Part shown: one piece after another, positions 46,706 to 58,429 of the stretch
Layout: each line of letters opens with the position of its first letter
Numbering within the stretch: position 1 is the stretch's first letter
Assembly (NCBI GenBank): GCA_029706075.1
Contig: JAINUG010000015.1
Coordinates: forward strand, 2,568,307 to 2,632,306
Reading direction: 5' to 3'
Length of the DNA: 64,000 bases
Origin: Aldrovandia affinis
Taxonomy: Eukaryota; Chordata; Actinopteri; Notacanthiformes; Halosauridae
The notes under the pieces: model-generated
Database searches by the model: none
Seen by the model: the letters and a program-made list of their open reading frames with translations, nothing else
Told to the model about the DNA's origin: nothing
Position numbers and translations under genes: made by a program

Positions 46706-49700
46706 TAATAAATTGTACATAAAGCATAATGTACATAATGCTTTTTGAATAAAAAAGGAGCCAGTAGATGCAGATCAGGTGGATTTCCCTTCCATTATTT
46801 AAGCAAGGCATTGCTAAATATACAAGTCCTCATCCATTATGTAACAGCTCTCATGGTTGATCATTTGGACTAATTGCATCACTAGTAAAATAGATCAATA
46901 ATTCTACAGATAAATGTATGCTGGAGCAGTAGAAACTCAATGGCAGTGAAGGAAATGCCTGTGTTATACTGTACCCATCACATTTAAATCAGTGCTAGAC
47001 CTGATCTTCTTATATTCACAATGTATAGATCATTTCAGAAGATAAAGGTAACATCAAATAATTCAGTACTAAATGTTTACTAAGCCAAAGCATTTACTAA
47101 GCGTTTGTGAAATGACACAAAACACACACAAAATTTTACTTTATACTGACCATCTCAATCCATATGAAATGGCTACAGGGGATCCTTTTAAGAACTTTCT
47201 AACAATACAAATGTGGATAATTACCTCAAACCAAACATAAATCCCTGTGATAATTGTTTTCTGTCAAATTCCTTCCATCACCAATTAAGTTTCTGAATCA
47301 GACAGATTTGACAACTTTGAGGTTGAAATCCTGTGGTACAACACTATATTGTTTCAGTCTATTTATCAGTGTCTTCAACATATTTATGCTTATTGCTTTG
47401 AAGTTTTTGCTTTAATTCCTCCCTTGTTAATCTATGTAAGGGGTTTCTATATTTTCATTCTCATATTCAGAATTAACCCGCACTGTGTGTTTCACATCTG
47501 GCTAACCTGGCCTGTAAAAGCACTACAGACTCAGCACTCAGTCTCACTGAGGCAGATCTCATGTTAATCCCTCCTATCAGAGGTTACATTATAGCCCTGT
47601 CTCCCTCCTACCTTCCTCTGTGATGGAATATTTATGAATCAGCCACTCCACAATATCATTTCCTAGGAAATGAAAAAAGAAAAAAATCCATTTAAGTGTG
47701 CACAATTCACTAATTAAGAATAAATCAAAGAGAGACAAGCACACTGGGGAAAATGAGCACAAGGAGATCAATACAGGTCATAATACACATAATTTCCCAG
47801 GACTACCTGAGGTATTACATTTCCAAATGACTATTAGAGCATTAGGCCAGTGAGACACAGTTTATATGTCTCTCAGTGCGAGCATCAGTCAGACTTAGAA
47901 AATATGTACTACTGTATGTTTAAATCGAGAACACTGTAAAGAAATTCTATTTTTCCAGCCTTCTTGTTTACAATCAGGAGGATGATGGCGGTTTTCAGCT
48001 GCACAATATCACCTACCATCGTAGACCATCATTTGTTGTAATGGTATAAACAATTGTTGAGTTGGAATACTATAAAGCAGCCAAATGTTCTGGAGCCTGG
48101 CTACATTGAAGTCTAAGTGTACGAGTACCCCCAAAACGGAGTGTCTCAGATGATAGACTCAGTCGCTGAGCCTGGCGATAATTAATGAAGCATGGGGAAA
48201 TATGCTGAGCGAGTCAACCTCTCTTCTCTCTCTCTTCCTCAGCACATCCGACACATCTCGCTGAATAGCAGTTCCTTTATTATTATTATTATGATTATTA
48301 CCCAGGTAGGCACACAATACTCATCCCCTCTCTATGATATGTGTTGATAATTTGTCCTCTTCCTTCCTATAGTATTGTACCTTGGGCTCCTTACAGTTAT
48401 AAATGATTTGATCAACCTTGCCAAAAGCATTTCAGTTAATCCCACTGATAAATTGTCTGCAATTGCAATAGCTGTATTCGGCTACAGGTGAAGAAGGATT
48501 AAAAATGTATCCCTCCTCCCCCACCAGAGCAAAAATGGTTTTAATCTGCAGAAGGCCATGAATAATTATTTGGAGCATAGTGTATTTCATCAGGTAATAT
48601 ATCACGTAATACCAAAATTGAGAACAATATAGCCATTAATTTATTCAGAACTCACAATGTACATACTGTAACTGCAACTTTGAACTTTTTCAGTTCAGCC
48701 ATAACTGCACAGAGATAGAGATACATTTACATTTTACATTTTACATTTTAAGCATTTAGCAGTGCTTAGAGATGCAGATAATATACAGACAGATCTGATC
48801 AATTCAATCACCACCATGTGTGAAGTCCATGAAACATGCATTTACTCACAATCCCAGAATATCTACCATCACTGTTAAATAAAATGCATAATGTGTCTAC
48901 ATGCCTCACCTGTCATGGCATGAGGAATTACTGTAATAAGAAGCCTCTGGTTCCTCATCTTCATTCCCATATCCGGGTCTTGCATAGCTACAATAATTCG
49001 CTCCATCTGGAAATAAAAATAGATTTACAGCATGCCTGTAGTGCTCAGTAAAATGAATGCTCATTTATTTACACAGATTTGTTTCTGAAGTGGATAGTTT
49101 GATATAATATGGGACAGCCAGTATACTTTAAAAAAAACTGTGGGCTGAAATACCCTGTGGCATTGACATCTATAGCAATCCATCCCTTCTTCAATGCTTT
49201 CCCACCCTTGAAGATCAGTAGGAGATCTTGTTTCATGTGCACATTTAGAAAGTTGCTATAACTACCCAAAAGCACAATGACTTTACATAAGGTATTTGCA
49301 GATAATAATAATTGTTCTTCGTTTCGTGTCAATTACAGTTTAATAAACACGTTGACTAAACAGACGCAAAAAAAGTATTTTACACGTCAATCTGAGATGT
49401 GCATTGTATAATTCTAAATAATAACATGGCAATATTCAATAACAGACGTTCAATACGAAAATAATAAAATACAAGTCATTGAAATATGAAATTATAAATG
49501 TGCGCTCCTTTGTTCTATAATGGCTTAATAATAACATAGGCTACTCTAGTAAAACTGAGACCGTGATGCACATTTGTCTACTCTCAAAATATTACAATAA
49601 CGTGAGTATGTAATAATATGTAAGAAGCCATAATTAGATAATGTACAAAAAAAGGAAATGTATCGATGAGAAACCTACCTTCGTTAAACACGGCATCTGT

Positions 49701-49741
49701 ACTTTGTAGCTTCCCGCTTGATTTAGCGTATTTATTGTCAT
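37229..49741 (-). CDS. rgs11: RGS11, R7-family regulator of G-protein signalling
   Basis: Seventeen coding exons join in phase to 487 codons: 49741-49679, 49006-48910, 47662-47612, 45828-45722, 45493-45442, 45310-45252, 44732-44656, 44375-44294, 42045-41973, 40987-40959, 40730-40669, 39403-39290, 38773-38658, 38434-38347, 38102-37964, 37717-37635, 37400-37229. Domains: DEP (about 28-107, [21 protein letters not shown]...[23 protein letters not shown]); DHEX helices; GGL for Gbeta5 (about 222-285, [11 protein letters not shown]...GCLPSNPW); RGS box (about 295-415, [12 protein letters not shown]...[16 protein letters not shown]...WVNIDSKTM...[22 protein letters not shown]). It speeds GTP hydrolysis on Galpha-o; in retina it acts with Gbeta5 and R9AP in ON-bipolar cells. 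The ending [16 protein letters not shown] matches human RGS11, not RGS9, RGS6 or RGS7. An in-frame TAA precedes the ATG. Start [16 protein letters not shown] is lineage-variable. Confidence 0.96.
46667..46710. repeat. (AAT)n microsatellite in RGS11 intron 3
   Basis: About fourteen AAT/TAA units with one AAC interruption. Confidence 0.95.
48723..48763 (-). mobile_element. Tiny L2 3' tail scrap in RGS11 intron 2
   Basis: Repeated ACATTTT units followed by AAGCATTTAGCAG match the terminal bases of the L2 copies. The homology ends after about 40 bases. Confidence 0.7.
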
Positions 49742-50587
49742 GCTCACGGTGTAGATCCAGTTCGAGTGCACCCAGTTCTGAAGTTGGGACTGACTGATTT
49801 ATTGGAATTGTATGACCCGTCTCTTTAAATGAAGATGCGCTGTTACCGCCCCACTGCGGAGCGACGCTGAAATACGATTCACCCGGTACTGAATCGCAGT
49901 GTCCAATGGGACTCTATACACACGGTCTAAAGTCATCTTAATGTTTTATAAAGAACTAAAAAGTTGTTTAAAATGTGATATTTATAGAATACAATGCTTC
50001 ATGTTCGGTACACATCATTACCAAATAATGTCCTGCTGTTTAATGCTGGTATTATTTGTTTTATTGTCTCTCTGTCTCTCTGTCTCGCTCTCTCTATAGC
50101 CTGTATATATATACGTATATATAGGCCTACTTATTATTTTACATAATTTAATCTCACGAAACCTCCCACATTTGACTTCACCAGATTAGCCCTTCCTTGT
50201 ATACTACACTTTACCTCGAAGACTGAGCATAGCCAATAGATGTAATATGTATGTAATCCAATCATTGGCAGATTTCTATATTAGGGTTTGCCGGCAGGAC
50301 ATGCTTAACACATATTTTAAGTACAAATGCTAATTCAGACATTATAGCCTACTTAATGCTTTATTATGCAACAATTTATAGGAGCTCAACACAATTCTCA
50401 ACTTAAAACATATAACTGAAAAATATATATGATATATATTATTATATATATAAAATTATATTATAACATATTAAAACTGAAATAAGGCTTGACATAACAT
50501 ATATCACGTATTCGGTTGCATATTCTTCTAATAGCAATCCACCATTACCCCTCTGAAGAGTAGAAATTATACTATTGGAGGGAACAT
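49742..50587. other. Upstream region of RGS11
   Basis: The first 150 bases before the ATG (to about 49,895) are less AT-rich than their surroundings and probably contain the 5' UTR and promoter. No TATA box is evident. Beyond that the sequence is AT-rich with a (TATA)n patch near 50,430. Confidence 0.35.
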
Positions 50588-51886
50588 TTTTACATTACAT
50601 TTACATTTGAACCATTTAGCAGATGCTCTTATCCAGAGCGACTTACAAGATGTGCATAAATACATGGTAGGAACAATCATAGTTCACGCAAGAGATCAGT
50701 GCAGTAATACAGCGATAGACATCATTGCAGGCAGCTGCGTACCCTACCTGTAATACTGGGAAAGAAAAGGTTAGTGATAAAAAAATGTAAAAAATTAATT
50801 AAATGGAGTAAGCAGGGGTGTATAGTGTTGAGCAAGTAAGCAATGGTGATGACAATTAGCTAGATGTACAGAATTCAGTGGTAGTGGAGTCTGAAAAGGT
50901 GGGTGTTGAGTCTCTTGCGGAAGATCGCAAGTGTTTCCGCGGTTCTGACCGATTGCAGAAGGTCGTTCCACCAGCAAGGGGTCAGGACAGAGAAGAGACG
51001 AGACCGTGAGGAACAGCTGCCAGGCGCCTGGAGGGATGGGGGGAGGGAGTGATGAGTGACTAGAGGTATGGGGGAGCAGTACCTCTACCCACTTGAAAAG
51101 CAAACACCAATGATTTGAATCTGATGTGTGCTGCAATGGGGAGCCAGTGCAGAGAGGAGAGTAGAGGGGTGACGTGGGTGAACTTCGGCTGGTTGAACAC
51201 CAGACGAGCGGCAGCATTCTGGACTAGTTGCAGTGGCTTGATGGCACAGGCCGACAGGCCTGCCAGCAAGGTATTGCAATAGTCCAGATGTGAGATCACC
51301 AGGGCCTGGACCAGGAGTTGTGTGGCCTCTTGGGTGAGGAACGGTCGGATCCTCTGGATGTTGTGGAGGGAGAATCGGCAAGTCCAAGTGATCGCTGCAA
51401 TGTGGCCCAAGAAGCACAGCTGGTTGTCCAGGGTCATTCCAAGACTCCTGGCAGACTGGGACGGAGACACTATGGAGCCTTCCACGGTGATTGACGCATC
51501 AATCATCGGGGAGCCCTTCGCTAGGAGGAAGAGCAGCTCTGTCTTCCCCAGGTTCAGCTTCAGGTGGTGGGTGGACATCCATGCGGAGATGTCGGCCAGG
51601 CATGCAGAGATCCGTGCCGGGACCTGGGTCTCAGATGGAGAGAAGGAGAGAAAGAGTTGAGGGTAATTGGCATAACAGTGATAGGAAAAACTGTGAGCAG
51701 AGATAACAGAACCAAGTGACTTAGTGTACAGGGAGAATAGGATGGGGCCTAGCACCGAGCCCTGCAGGACTCCAGCAGAGAGGGTGTGGGGAGAGGAGAG
51801 GGATCCTCTCCAGGCCACCTGGTAGGACCGGTCAGACAGGTAGGACTTGAACCACGTCAATGCAGATCCAGAGATTCCCATCAAAT
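50588..51886 (-). mobile_element. L2-clade LINE, 5'-truncated, minus strand
   Basis: Read on the minus strand, an open frame covers most of the reverse transcriptase: MGISGSALTWFKSYLSDR, then GVLQGSVLGPILFSLYT, then a YANY string where the catalytic YADD belongs, then HHLKLNLGKTELL and LVQALVISHLDYCNTLLAGL. The frame stays open for about 290 codons, though the active-site aspartates are lost. The 3' end is at the left (AGCATTTAGCAGATGC-type hairpin and TACATT repeats near 50,588-50,645). The 5' end is cut inside the reverse transcriptase. Confidence 0.9.
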
Positions 51887-51889
51887 AGC

Positions 51890-52660
51890 AATCTACTAAT
51901 ACCCCTCTGAAGAGTAAGGTTGGAAAACCAAGCATCTAGTCCAGTGGCGATTACAATTACAAAGCAGAAATGCATGGCCTATTTAATAACCTATAGCCTA
52001 TTCTTCAGCAGTCCACTGTTAGATTCATTATCCTTCTGTAGAGTATGAATTAGGCTGAATTATATATTTTAATTATAATTATATATATATTAGGTTTGAA
52101 TCCTAAGCAACCTGCCTATGCCCAGTGGTGAGTAGCCTACATGTTGTTTGAAGTACAATAGACAAACATAGCTACAGTACTGTAGCAGGTGCCAAAGCTG
52201 TGTGCAGGAACGCCTTGTGCATATTGTATGTGAAATTAAAGGTTTTGATGTTTTCACTTAAAACATAGTTTTGGGGATTTAATATTCCTTCTCTGTAAAT
52301 CATACTCTTAGAGTAGGTTTTCTTTCTTCATGTATAGCGTTTTTTATAATCTCACCTAGGACATAATTAAATTCCATGACTATAGCCTATACAACGTTGA
52401 AGTTACGTAAACTATACATCCATTCTTACCAGACCACCAAACTTCATTGACTGAGCTTTTTGTCTTGCTGCAACTTATGTGCTAGGCCTATCTTCAGTCA
52501 TTTCCTTTTAGAATGAATGACTACCACTTTTTCAAACATGATCCTGTCATTTATTAAAGTTCAATATTATACAGATCAATGGACTGATCACCTCTATGTC
52601 AAATAATCATGATTATGTAGACATATTGTGAATGTGTTTATTTAGTTTGGAATGCTACAT
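51890..52660. other. Intergenic sequence with a local degenerate repeat
   Basis: A motif reading ATAGCAATC-ACTA-TACCCCTCTGAAGAGTA occurs right of the L2 (51,886-51,920) and left of it (50,532-50,568). A weaker third copy lies near 52,000-52,050. Confidence 0.4.
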
Positions 52661-52661
52661 T

Positions 52662-52718
52662 ATAATTCCAGCAGATACATTTCATTCAATTTACAATATA
52701 ATACCTACAAAACCTTGC
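52662..52718 (+). repeat. 57-bp direct repeat, copy 1
   Basis: It is identical over 57 bases to 52,891-52,947, beginning ATAATTCCAGCAGATACATT and ending AAAACCTTGC. Confidence 0.95.
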
Positions 52719-52890
52719 CTACCTTACTTAACCTGCTCTACACCTTACTATACAACAACTAAAATCATCAAATTACTGTAGTTTAATTTCCAACGTAAAT
52801 CATAATGGCCTCCATTACAACAAAATGAGCAGGTTGACGTAGGGGTAAGTTACAGCAGACCAGTGTGCCAGGACTATGGTTTTGCTGTGG

Positions 52891-52947
52891 ATAATTCCAG
52901 CAGATACATTTCATTCAATTTACAATATAATACCTACAAAACCTTGC
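52891..52947 (+). repeat. 57-bp direct repeat, copy 2
   Basis: Exact copy of 52,662-52,718, 172 bases downstream of it. The perfect identity in neutral-looking DNA implies a recent duplication. Confidence 0.95.
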
Positions 52948-53461
52948 AGCTGTATGGAGAAAGAATGGGTTTATAAACGGCACAAATCCAAAAAACGAGG
53001 GTACTGGCTTGGTATAATTATATTGGCACAATTACACCGAAGTATTATTTATTTATTTGAAATACTTTTATTTGCAGCTAAAATAGATGTTTTGAGTGCC
53101 AACCCACTCATACCCCAACTCTTTCCCTATGACCTGCTATCGTCCTTTGTAAAGTCCTCAACAAATTAGGGACAACACAGAACACATGAAAACTTGTGAT
53201 CATAATACAGATCATTCAAATATTAAATAATGATATTGATTTCTTATTCAGTATTCAAATCTGTGTTAATATTAGCAAAGATGCTAAGAACCCCAAATCA
53301 ATAAATTAGACTTAATTATTAGTAATTAATAATAATTGGTATTATTATTAACTATAATTAACATTATGAATTATTCATTTTGTTTTCGCCTGACAGTGTG
53401 AGTGAATGAAGAATTATTTTCCAGCGTGTCATTTATAATTAAATAATTTGACTTTCACTCG

Positions 53462-53821
53462 AGGCGGCGCGGTGGTGCAGTGGATAGCACTGTCGCCTCA
53501 CAGCAAGAAGGTCTCGGGTTCGAATCCAGGCCGCGGGCCTTTCTGTGTGGAGTTTGCATGTTCTCCCCGTGTCCGCGTGGGTTTCCTCCGGGTACTCCGG
53601 TTTCTTCCCACAGTCCAAAGACATGCACGTTAGGCTAATTGGAGAGTCTAAATTGCCCGTAGGTATGAGTGTGTGAGTGAATGGTGTATGTAGTGACCTG
53701 CGATGGATTGGTGACCTGTCCAGGGTGTATTTCTGCCTCTCGCCGCAATGCATGCTGGGATAGACTCCAGCCCCCCCGCGACGCTAACTAGGAATAAGCG
53801 GCTGAAGATGAGATGAGATGA
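53462..53821 (+). mobile_element. tRNA-derived SINE (second family), well preserved
   Basis: The tRNA-like head has an A-box GTGGTGCAGTGGATAGCAC (53,471 on) and a B-box GGTTCGAATCC (53,516-53,526). The typical body (TTTGCATGTTCTCCCCGTGT, CAGTCCAAAGACATGCACGT, TGGGATAGACTCCAGCCCC) ends in GATGAGATGAGAT repeats. A 12-base duplication GACTTTCACTCG flanks it (53,450-53,461 and 53,822-53,833). Confidence 0.96.
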
Positions 53822-53839
53822 GACTTTCACTCGGCTGTT

Positions 53840-55110
53840 TCCGGTTTACAAAATAATACCACTAGGTGGCAGCAGGTGGACCATGAGGACAGGAAAACTT
53901 AAATCCCATACCCAGACTCACACTATAACATTTCAAACTGTCCTGAAATGACTGTCAATTTTGGCCACCTCACTGTTCCTCCATTGAGATGTACGTACTG
54001 TCATTGCTGTCCATGTTTACAACAGTACCGCCAACGCAGTTATGATGAGAGTAAAATCAGAAGTGGGTCACTTTTAACTGCAGTGTGAACATTGCCTTAG
54101 TTTTGAGTCTGTTAAATGTTATGTCATAGGAAATGGTTCAAGCTGCAAAATCTGTTCAGTAGGCTAATATTTGGATGGCAGGTATGCCATCCGCCAAGTT
54201 TCAGGTTGGTGGGGCATACACCATACCTATACAGCCTCGAGAATTTAGCACTGTTCAGGTCCCCCACAGAAATAACTACAATGCACACAGATTCAGTCCT
54301 TACAAACATTAACTTCTGTACCCTCTGACCTCATGTAAACACACAGAATTCAGATACAACTTGTCACAGCCACACAATAAAGCCCCAAACATATATTGCG
54401 CTTCTTCCTTATCTTCTTCATAATCTTCTGCAACTGCTTCTCCTTATTTTTCCTGCTAATTTCATCTTCAAAAATAATCCATGCCCCAAATGATCAATTC
54501 TCTGCATTGGTCAATATCTACTTCAACCAATAACATAATAAATGCAGATCTACGACCAATACCACCATGTTCATAGTTGGCAATTGCAGGTCATGCAACA
54601 TGTGACATCATTTTTTTGACATATAAGGGTGTGAACATGTGATGTAATTTCAGCCAATAAAACAACTGGATAGATGCCATATTGCTTTTCTATGGGAAGT
54701 ACCTTGCTTGCTATCTCATACTATCAATAAGATTAATAGTATCACTTTTACAGATACATAATTTCTCTGTAAACCCTGCATCTTATTATTTTGTAAAACC
54801 CAAACTAAATTAATATTATGAAACCAATAACACTGTGGAAGGCATCAGTCTAGGCAGGGGAATTGGGGCCAGGCCTACTGGCAGGGCAGCTGTGCAGCAC
54901 TATCTAATTGTGTGCTTAAAACTGCTCAGCTCTCTTGGTAGGTGGCTGGAACACGGAAGCTGAATGCCGTCAGAGAGAGAACCCGGAGATCCTGAAACAA
55001 ACGCCACTGAAAAGTAGCAAGAGTCTGTGTGTGTGTAGTGATGTTTAGTGTTGTGTATGTTGTTATGTTAGTTTGATTTATTGTTTTTACCCGGAAACCG
55101 TGAGGGGGAC
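53840..55110. other. Intergenic sequence, nothing recognised
   Basis: No supported exon or element. A stretch near 54,900-55,040 is less AT-rich than its surroundings, without an identifiable source. Confidence 0.35.
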
Positions 55111-55116
55111 AGTCAG

Positions 55117-55279
<163 letters not shown>

Positions 55280-55480
55280 ACGTGTGAGCTGGATACCTAG
55301 CTATACAGCATTAGTTTGCTAGCTTCCAGCAGTTCACTTACTTTTGAAGTGCAGTTAACTACCCAGTGATATATGCCTCCATCAATCATAGCAGGGTGCT
55401 TACCTAGCTGCTTTCCTTATTATTTAGCTAGCTAGCTTTGCTTCAGGTGATTCATTACGTAATACCAAATGTTAGCTACC

Positions 55481-56318
55481 TTTCCATTTTCCATTTCCAT
55501 TTTCCATTTTAAGCATTTAGCAGACGCTCTTATCCAGAGCAACTTACAAGATGTGCATTAATACATGGTAAGAACAATCATAGTTCACACAAGATAACAG
55601 TGCAGTAATACAGCGATAGACATCGTTGTTGGCAGCTGCATACCATACCTGTAACACTGGGAAGGAAAAGGTTAGTACATTTATTTTTTTTATTTTTTTG
55701 AGGAGTAAACAAGTATACATAAACAAAAAGTATTGAACAAGTAGGCAGTGGTGATGACAATTGGCTAGATGTACAGAATTCAGTGGTAGTGGAGTCTGAA
55801 TAGGTGGGTTTTGAGTCTCTTGTGATTCCGCGGTCCTGACCAATTGCGGAAGATCATTTCACCATCGAGGAGTCAGGACAGGGAAGAGGCGAGATCAGGA
55901 GGAGCAGCTGCCGGGCACCCGGAGGGATGGGACAGTCAGTTTGCCAGAGGAGGTGGAGCGGAGGGGTCTGGCTGGGGTGTAGGGTGTGATGAGTGTCTGG
56001 AGGTAAGGGGGAGCAGTTCCTCTAGCCGCTTGGTAAACCAGCACCAGTGATTTGAATCTGATGCGTGCTGCAATAGGGAGCCAGTGCAGAGAGGAGAGTA
56101 GAGGGGTGACATAGGTGAACTTAGGTTGATTGAACACCAGACATGCAGCAGCATTCTGGAATAGTACCTGCAAGGAATTGCAGTAGTCCAGACATGGCCT
56201 CTTGGGTGAGGAACGGTCTGATCCTCTGTATGTTATGGAGGGAGAATCGGCCCGAGAAGCACAGGTGGTTGCCCCGGGTCACTCCAAGACTCCTGGCACT
56301 ATGGAGCCTTCCACAGTA
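55481..56318 (-). mobile_element. L2-clade LINE, 3' part, heavily decayed
   Basis: Its 3' end is at the left: CATTTTCC tail repeats, then AAGCATTTAGCAGACGCTCTTATCC. It follows the copy at 50,588-51,886 nearly base for base in places, including ATGACAATTGGCTAGATGTACAG and the minus-strand coding block NQPKFTYVTPLLSSLHWLPI. Large deletions remove much of the reverse transcriptase. Confidence 0.88.
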
Positions 56319-56319
56319 G

Positions 56320-57600
56320 AATCTCTTCTTCTAGGAAATCTAGAAGAGGAGACACGGACTGGAATAGAGAGGTTGCACGTGGTGTTAGATGCGGAGGAAG
56401 TAGAACAGGAAATGATGATGCTTACCGTGCGGCGGGCACTCCCTAGCTGGCCTCCCTCGGTGGACTCCTGTAGGTAGACTTGCATGTCTTTGTCCACTGA
56501 GTCTTTGTACGGTGAGGCTAGGAAGGTGAGTCTACCGCAGAAAGCTGCCGCTTTCCAGAACTATAGTTTCTGATAAAGCTATGAGGCGCTAAGCATTAAG
56601 TGGCGATTGCCACTCAGGGAACGCTTGACTACAGAGACAGATGTTAGACCTGAAATAAAACCTCTAAACAGCGATTAACTACTAAGAGATACAAACAACA
56701 ACAACAAGCTAATAATTAAGATCACTAAGCGGCATTAACTACCATTGCAACCAGTGAAAAGGTAGTGAACGCAGTCATTATGTTAAAAATGTGGGATATT
56801 GTAATGTGTCTGAGTAGCATAAACATTTATAAAGGAGAACATTCGGCTCATTAAATATATGCACTATTCCACTCATATTATTTTATTACACTGTCACCTA
56901 TCCAAGTCATTTAGAATCACAGAATTGATCATAGCTGTTGTATGCCAACATCATAATAAATATCGTAAATCGGTCAGCCTCATTCGAGAAGTATAATCCA
57001 TGGGATTTAAGATCAATGGCACTTTCACAATGTTTACAATTTACAGTATTGAAGCCACCCAACACAAGAGATCATTTGAAATCAATTTCAATGTGTAACC
57101 TCGTAGTTTATTTTATTACAAAGCTATCCAGGATTATTCTTTCTCCAAATCTGACCAACAAAATCTGATTTAATTTCCACCATAATTTTCAGTGCTTTTT
57201 CAGCATTTTATCAATGCTTATTTTATCAATGCAATAATTATATCACACAACAAATACCAATGAATGAATATTGATGCTAATAAAGCATACCCCTGAGCCA
57301 AATTGAAATTGCAATTTGAATTAAAAACAACTGAGCAACGGAGCTATATAGCACCAATTTATCATTGTGAATTAAAGGGGCACCCAGTAATTTGAATCAT
57401 ACACATACTGTATAATCATGCTGACATTAAGTACTTTGATGCCTGCAGTGATAGTCCTAAATGAAATCTAGAACATATAGTTCTCCAAGCTCCTCATCAG
57501 GTGTCTTGCTGTGTGGACCCCACTTTCTTAGCATTTATGACCTTAATCTTTGAGCTACTTATGCTAAGGTAATTTCTCATGGCTCTCTTTTTAAATAATG
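56320..57600. other. Intergenic sequence upstream of ARHGDIG
   Basis: No exon is supported. The segment 56,320-56,560 is more GC-rich and may belong to an unidentified inserted element. Confidence 0.35.
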
Positions 57601-57601
57601 C

Positions 57602-57741
57602 AATTCTCAGTAGTTAAACAGAAAATACTATTTTGTGGTAAGCATAATACATTTAAAAAGGGAATTTTAAGAAAGAACTGTGGGGCAAACACAATATCTA
57701 ATTCAGGATAAATAGTATTTTCTGTTTAACTACTGAGAATT
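57602..57741. repeat. Perfect 32-bp inverted repeat with 76-base spacer
   Basis: The arm AATTCTCAGTAGTTAAACAG... (57,602-57,633) is exactly reverse-complemented at 57,710-57,741. The transcript of either strand would fold into a strong stem with a 76-base loop. It may be a MITE. Confidence 0.88.
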
Positions 57742-57910
57742 CCATCATCAGAACGGGAGGAGTCAGGAAATCCAAGGTAGCCCCTCACAAGCAGTCTGGC
57801 AAAGGGAGGATCCCCTAATGGGGGTGGGGGTGGGGGGGATGATGATGACGTGATGCACCTGCAGTTGGAAGGGAAGCTCCTTTTTGTATTCTAGAGCATG
57901 CTGCTGCCTA

Positions 57911-57963
57911 AGAGAGTGAGTGAGTGAGTGAGTGAGTGAAACGGAGAGAGCGAGAGCGAGAGA
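57911..57963. repeat. (AGTG)n and GA-rich tract in the ARHGDIG 5' region
   Basis: Seven AGTG units are followed by GAGAGAGCGAGAGCGAGAGA. It lies about 470-520 bases upstream of the ARHGDIG ATG, perhaps in the 5' UTR or promoter. Confidence 0.7.
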
Positions 57964-58429
57964 GGAAGAAAGGATGAGATCATCGCAGTCTCTTGGCTAA
58001 TGAATGATGGAGCAGTGAGCAGCGCATGGCTTAGAAAGGGGGGTTCGCTCCTTTAGCTTGCAAATCAATAGTATCTGCAGACAGGAATACAATTTTCACA
58101 TTACTGCCTCTCACTGCAGCAGCAGCTTTAGCGTGTAGCACTTCCCCTACGTGGATTACCAGCAGATCATTAGTTAATTTACTGTGGCTTCCCTCTATTC
58201 TCCCCCCACCATTGCAGCCACCACCACCCTGGATTCTCTGTGTACTGTTTTATGGGATGAGCAGTGATGTATGACTGATTCTTTCTAACAATTACCTGTT
58301 TTCTTCCCGGAAAGCAACATTTTTTATTACAGCATAAGTTTTTTGTTTAGTTTTTTTGTCTTCTGGGTGTGATATTTTTTCTTCAGTGTTCCTTGGAATC
58401 GCTAACACTGTTTGGATAGGAACAACACG

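Noticed and set aside
51060-51935. 291-codon open frame that could be taken for a host gene
   Set aside because: It is the L2 reverse transcriptase. The catalytic motif is lost and the 3' L2 tail is present.
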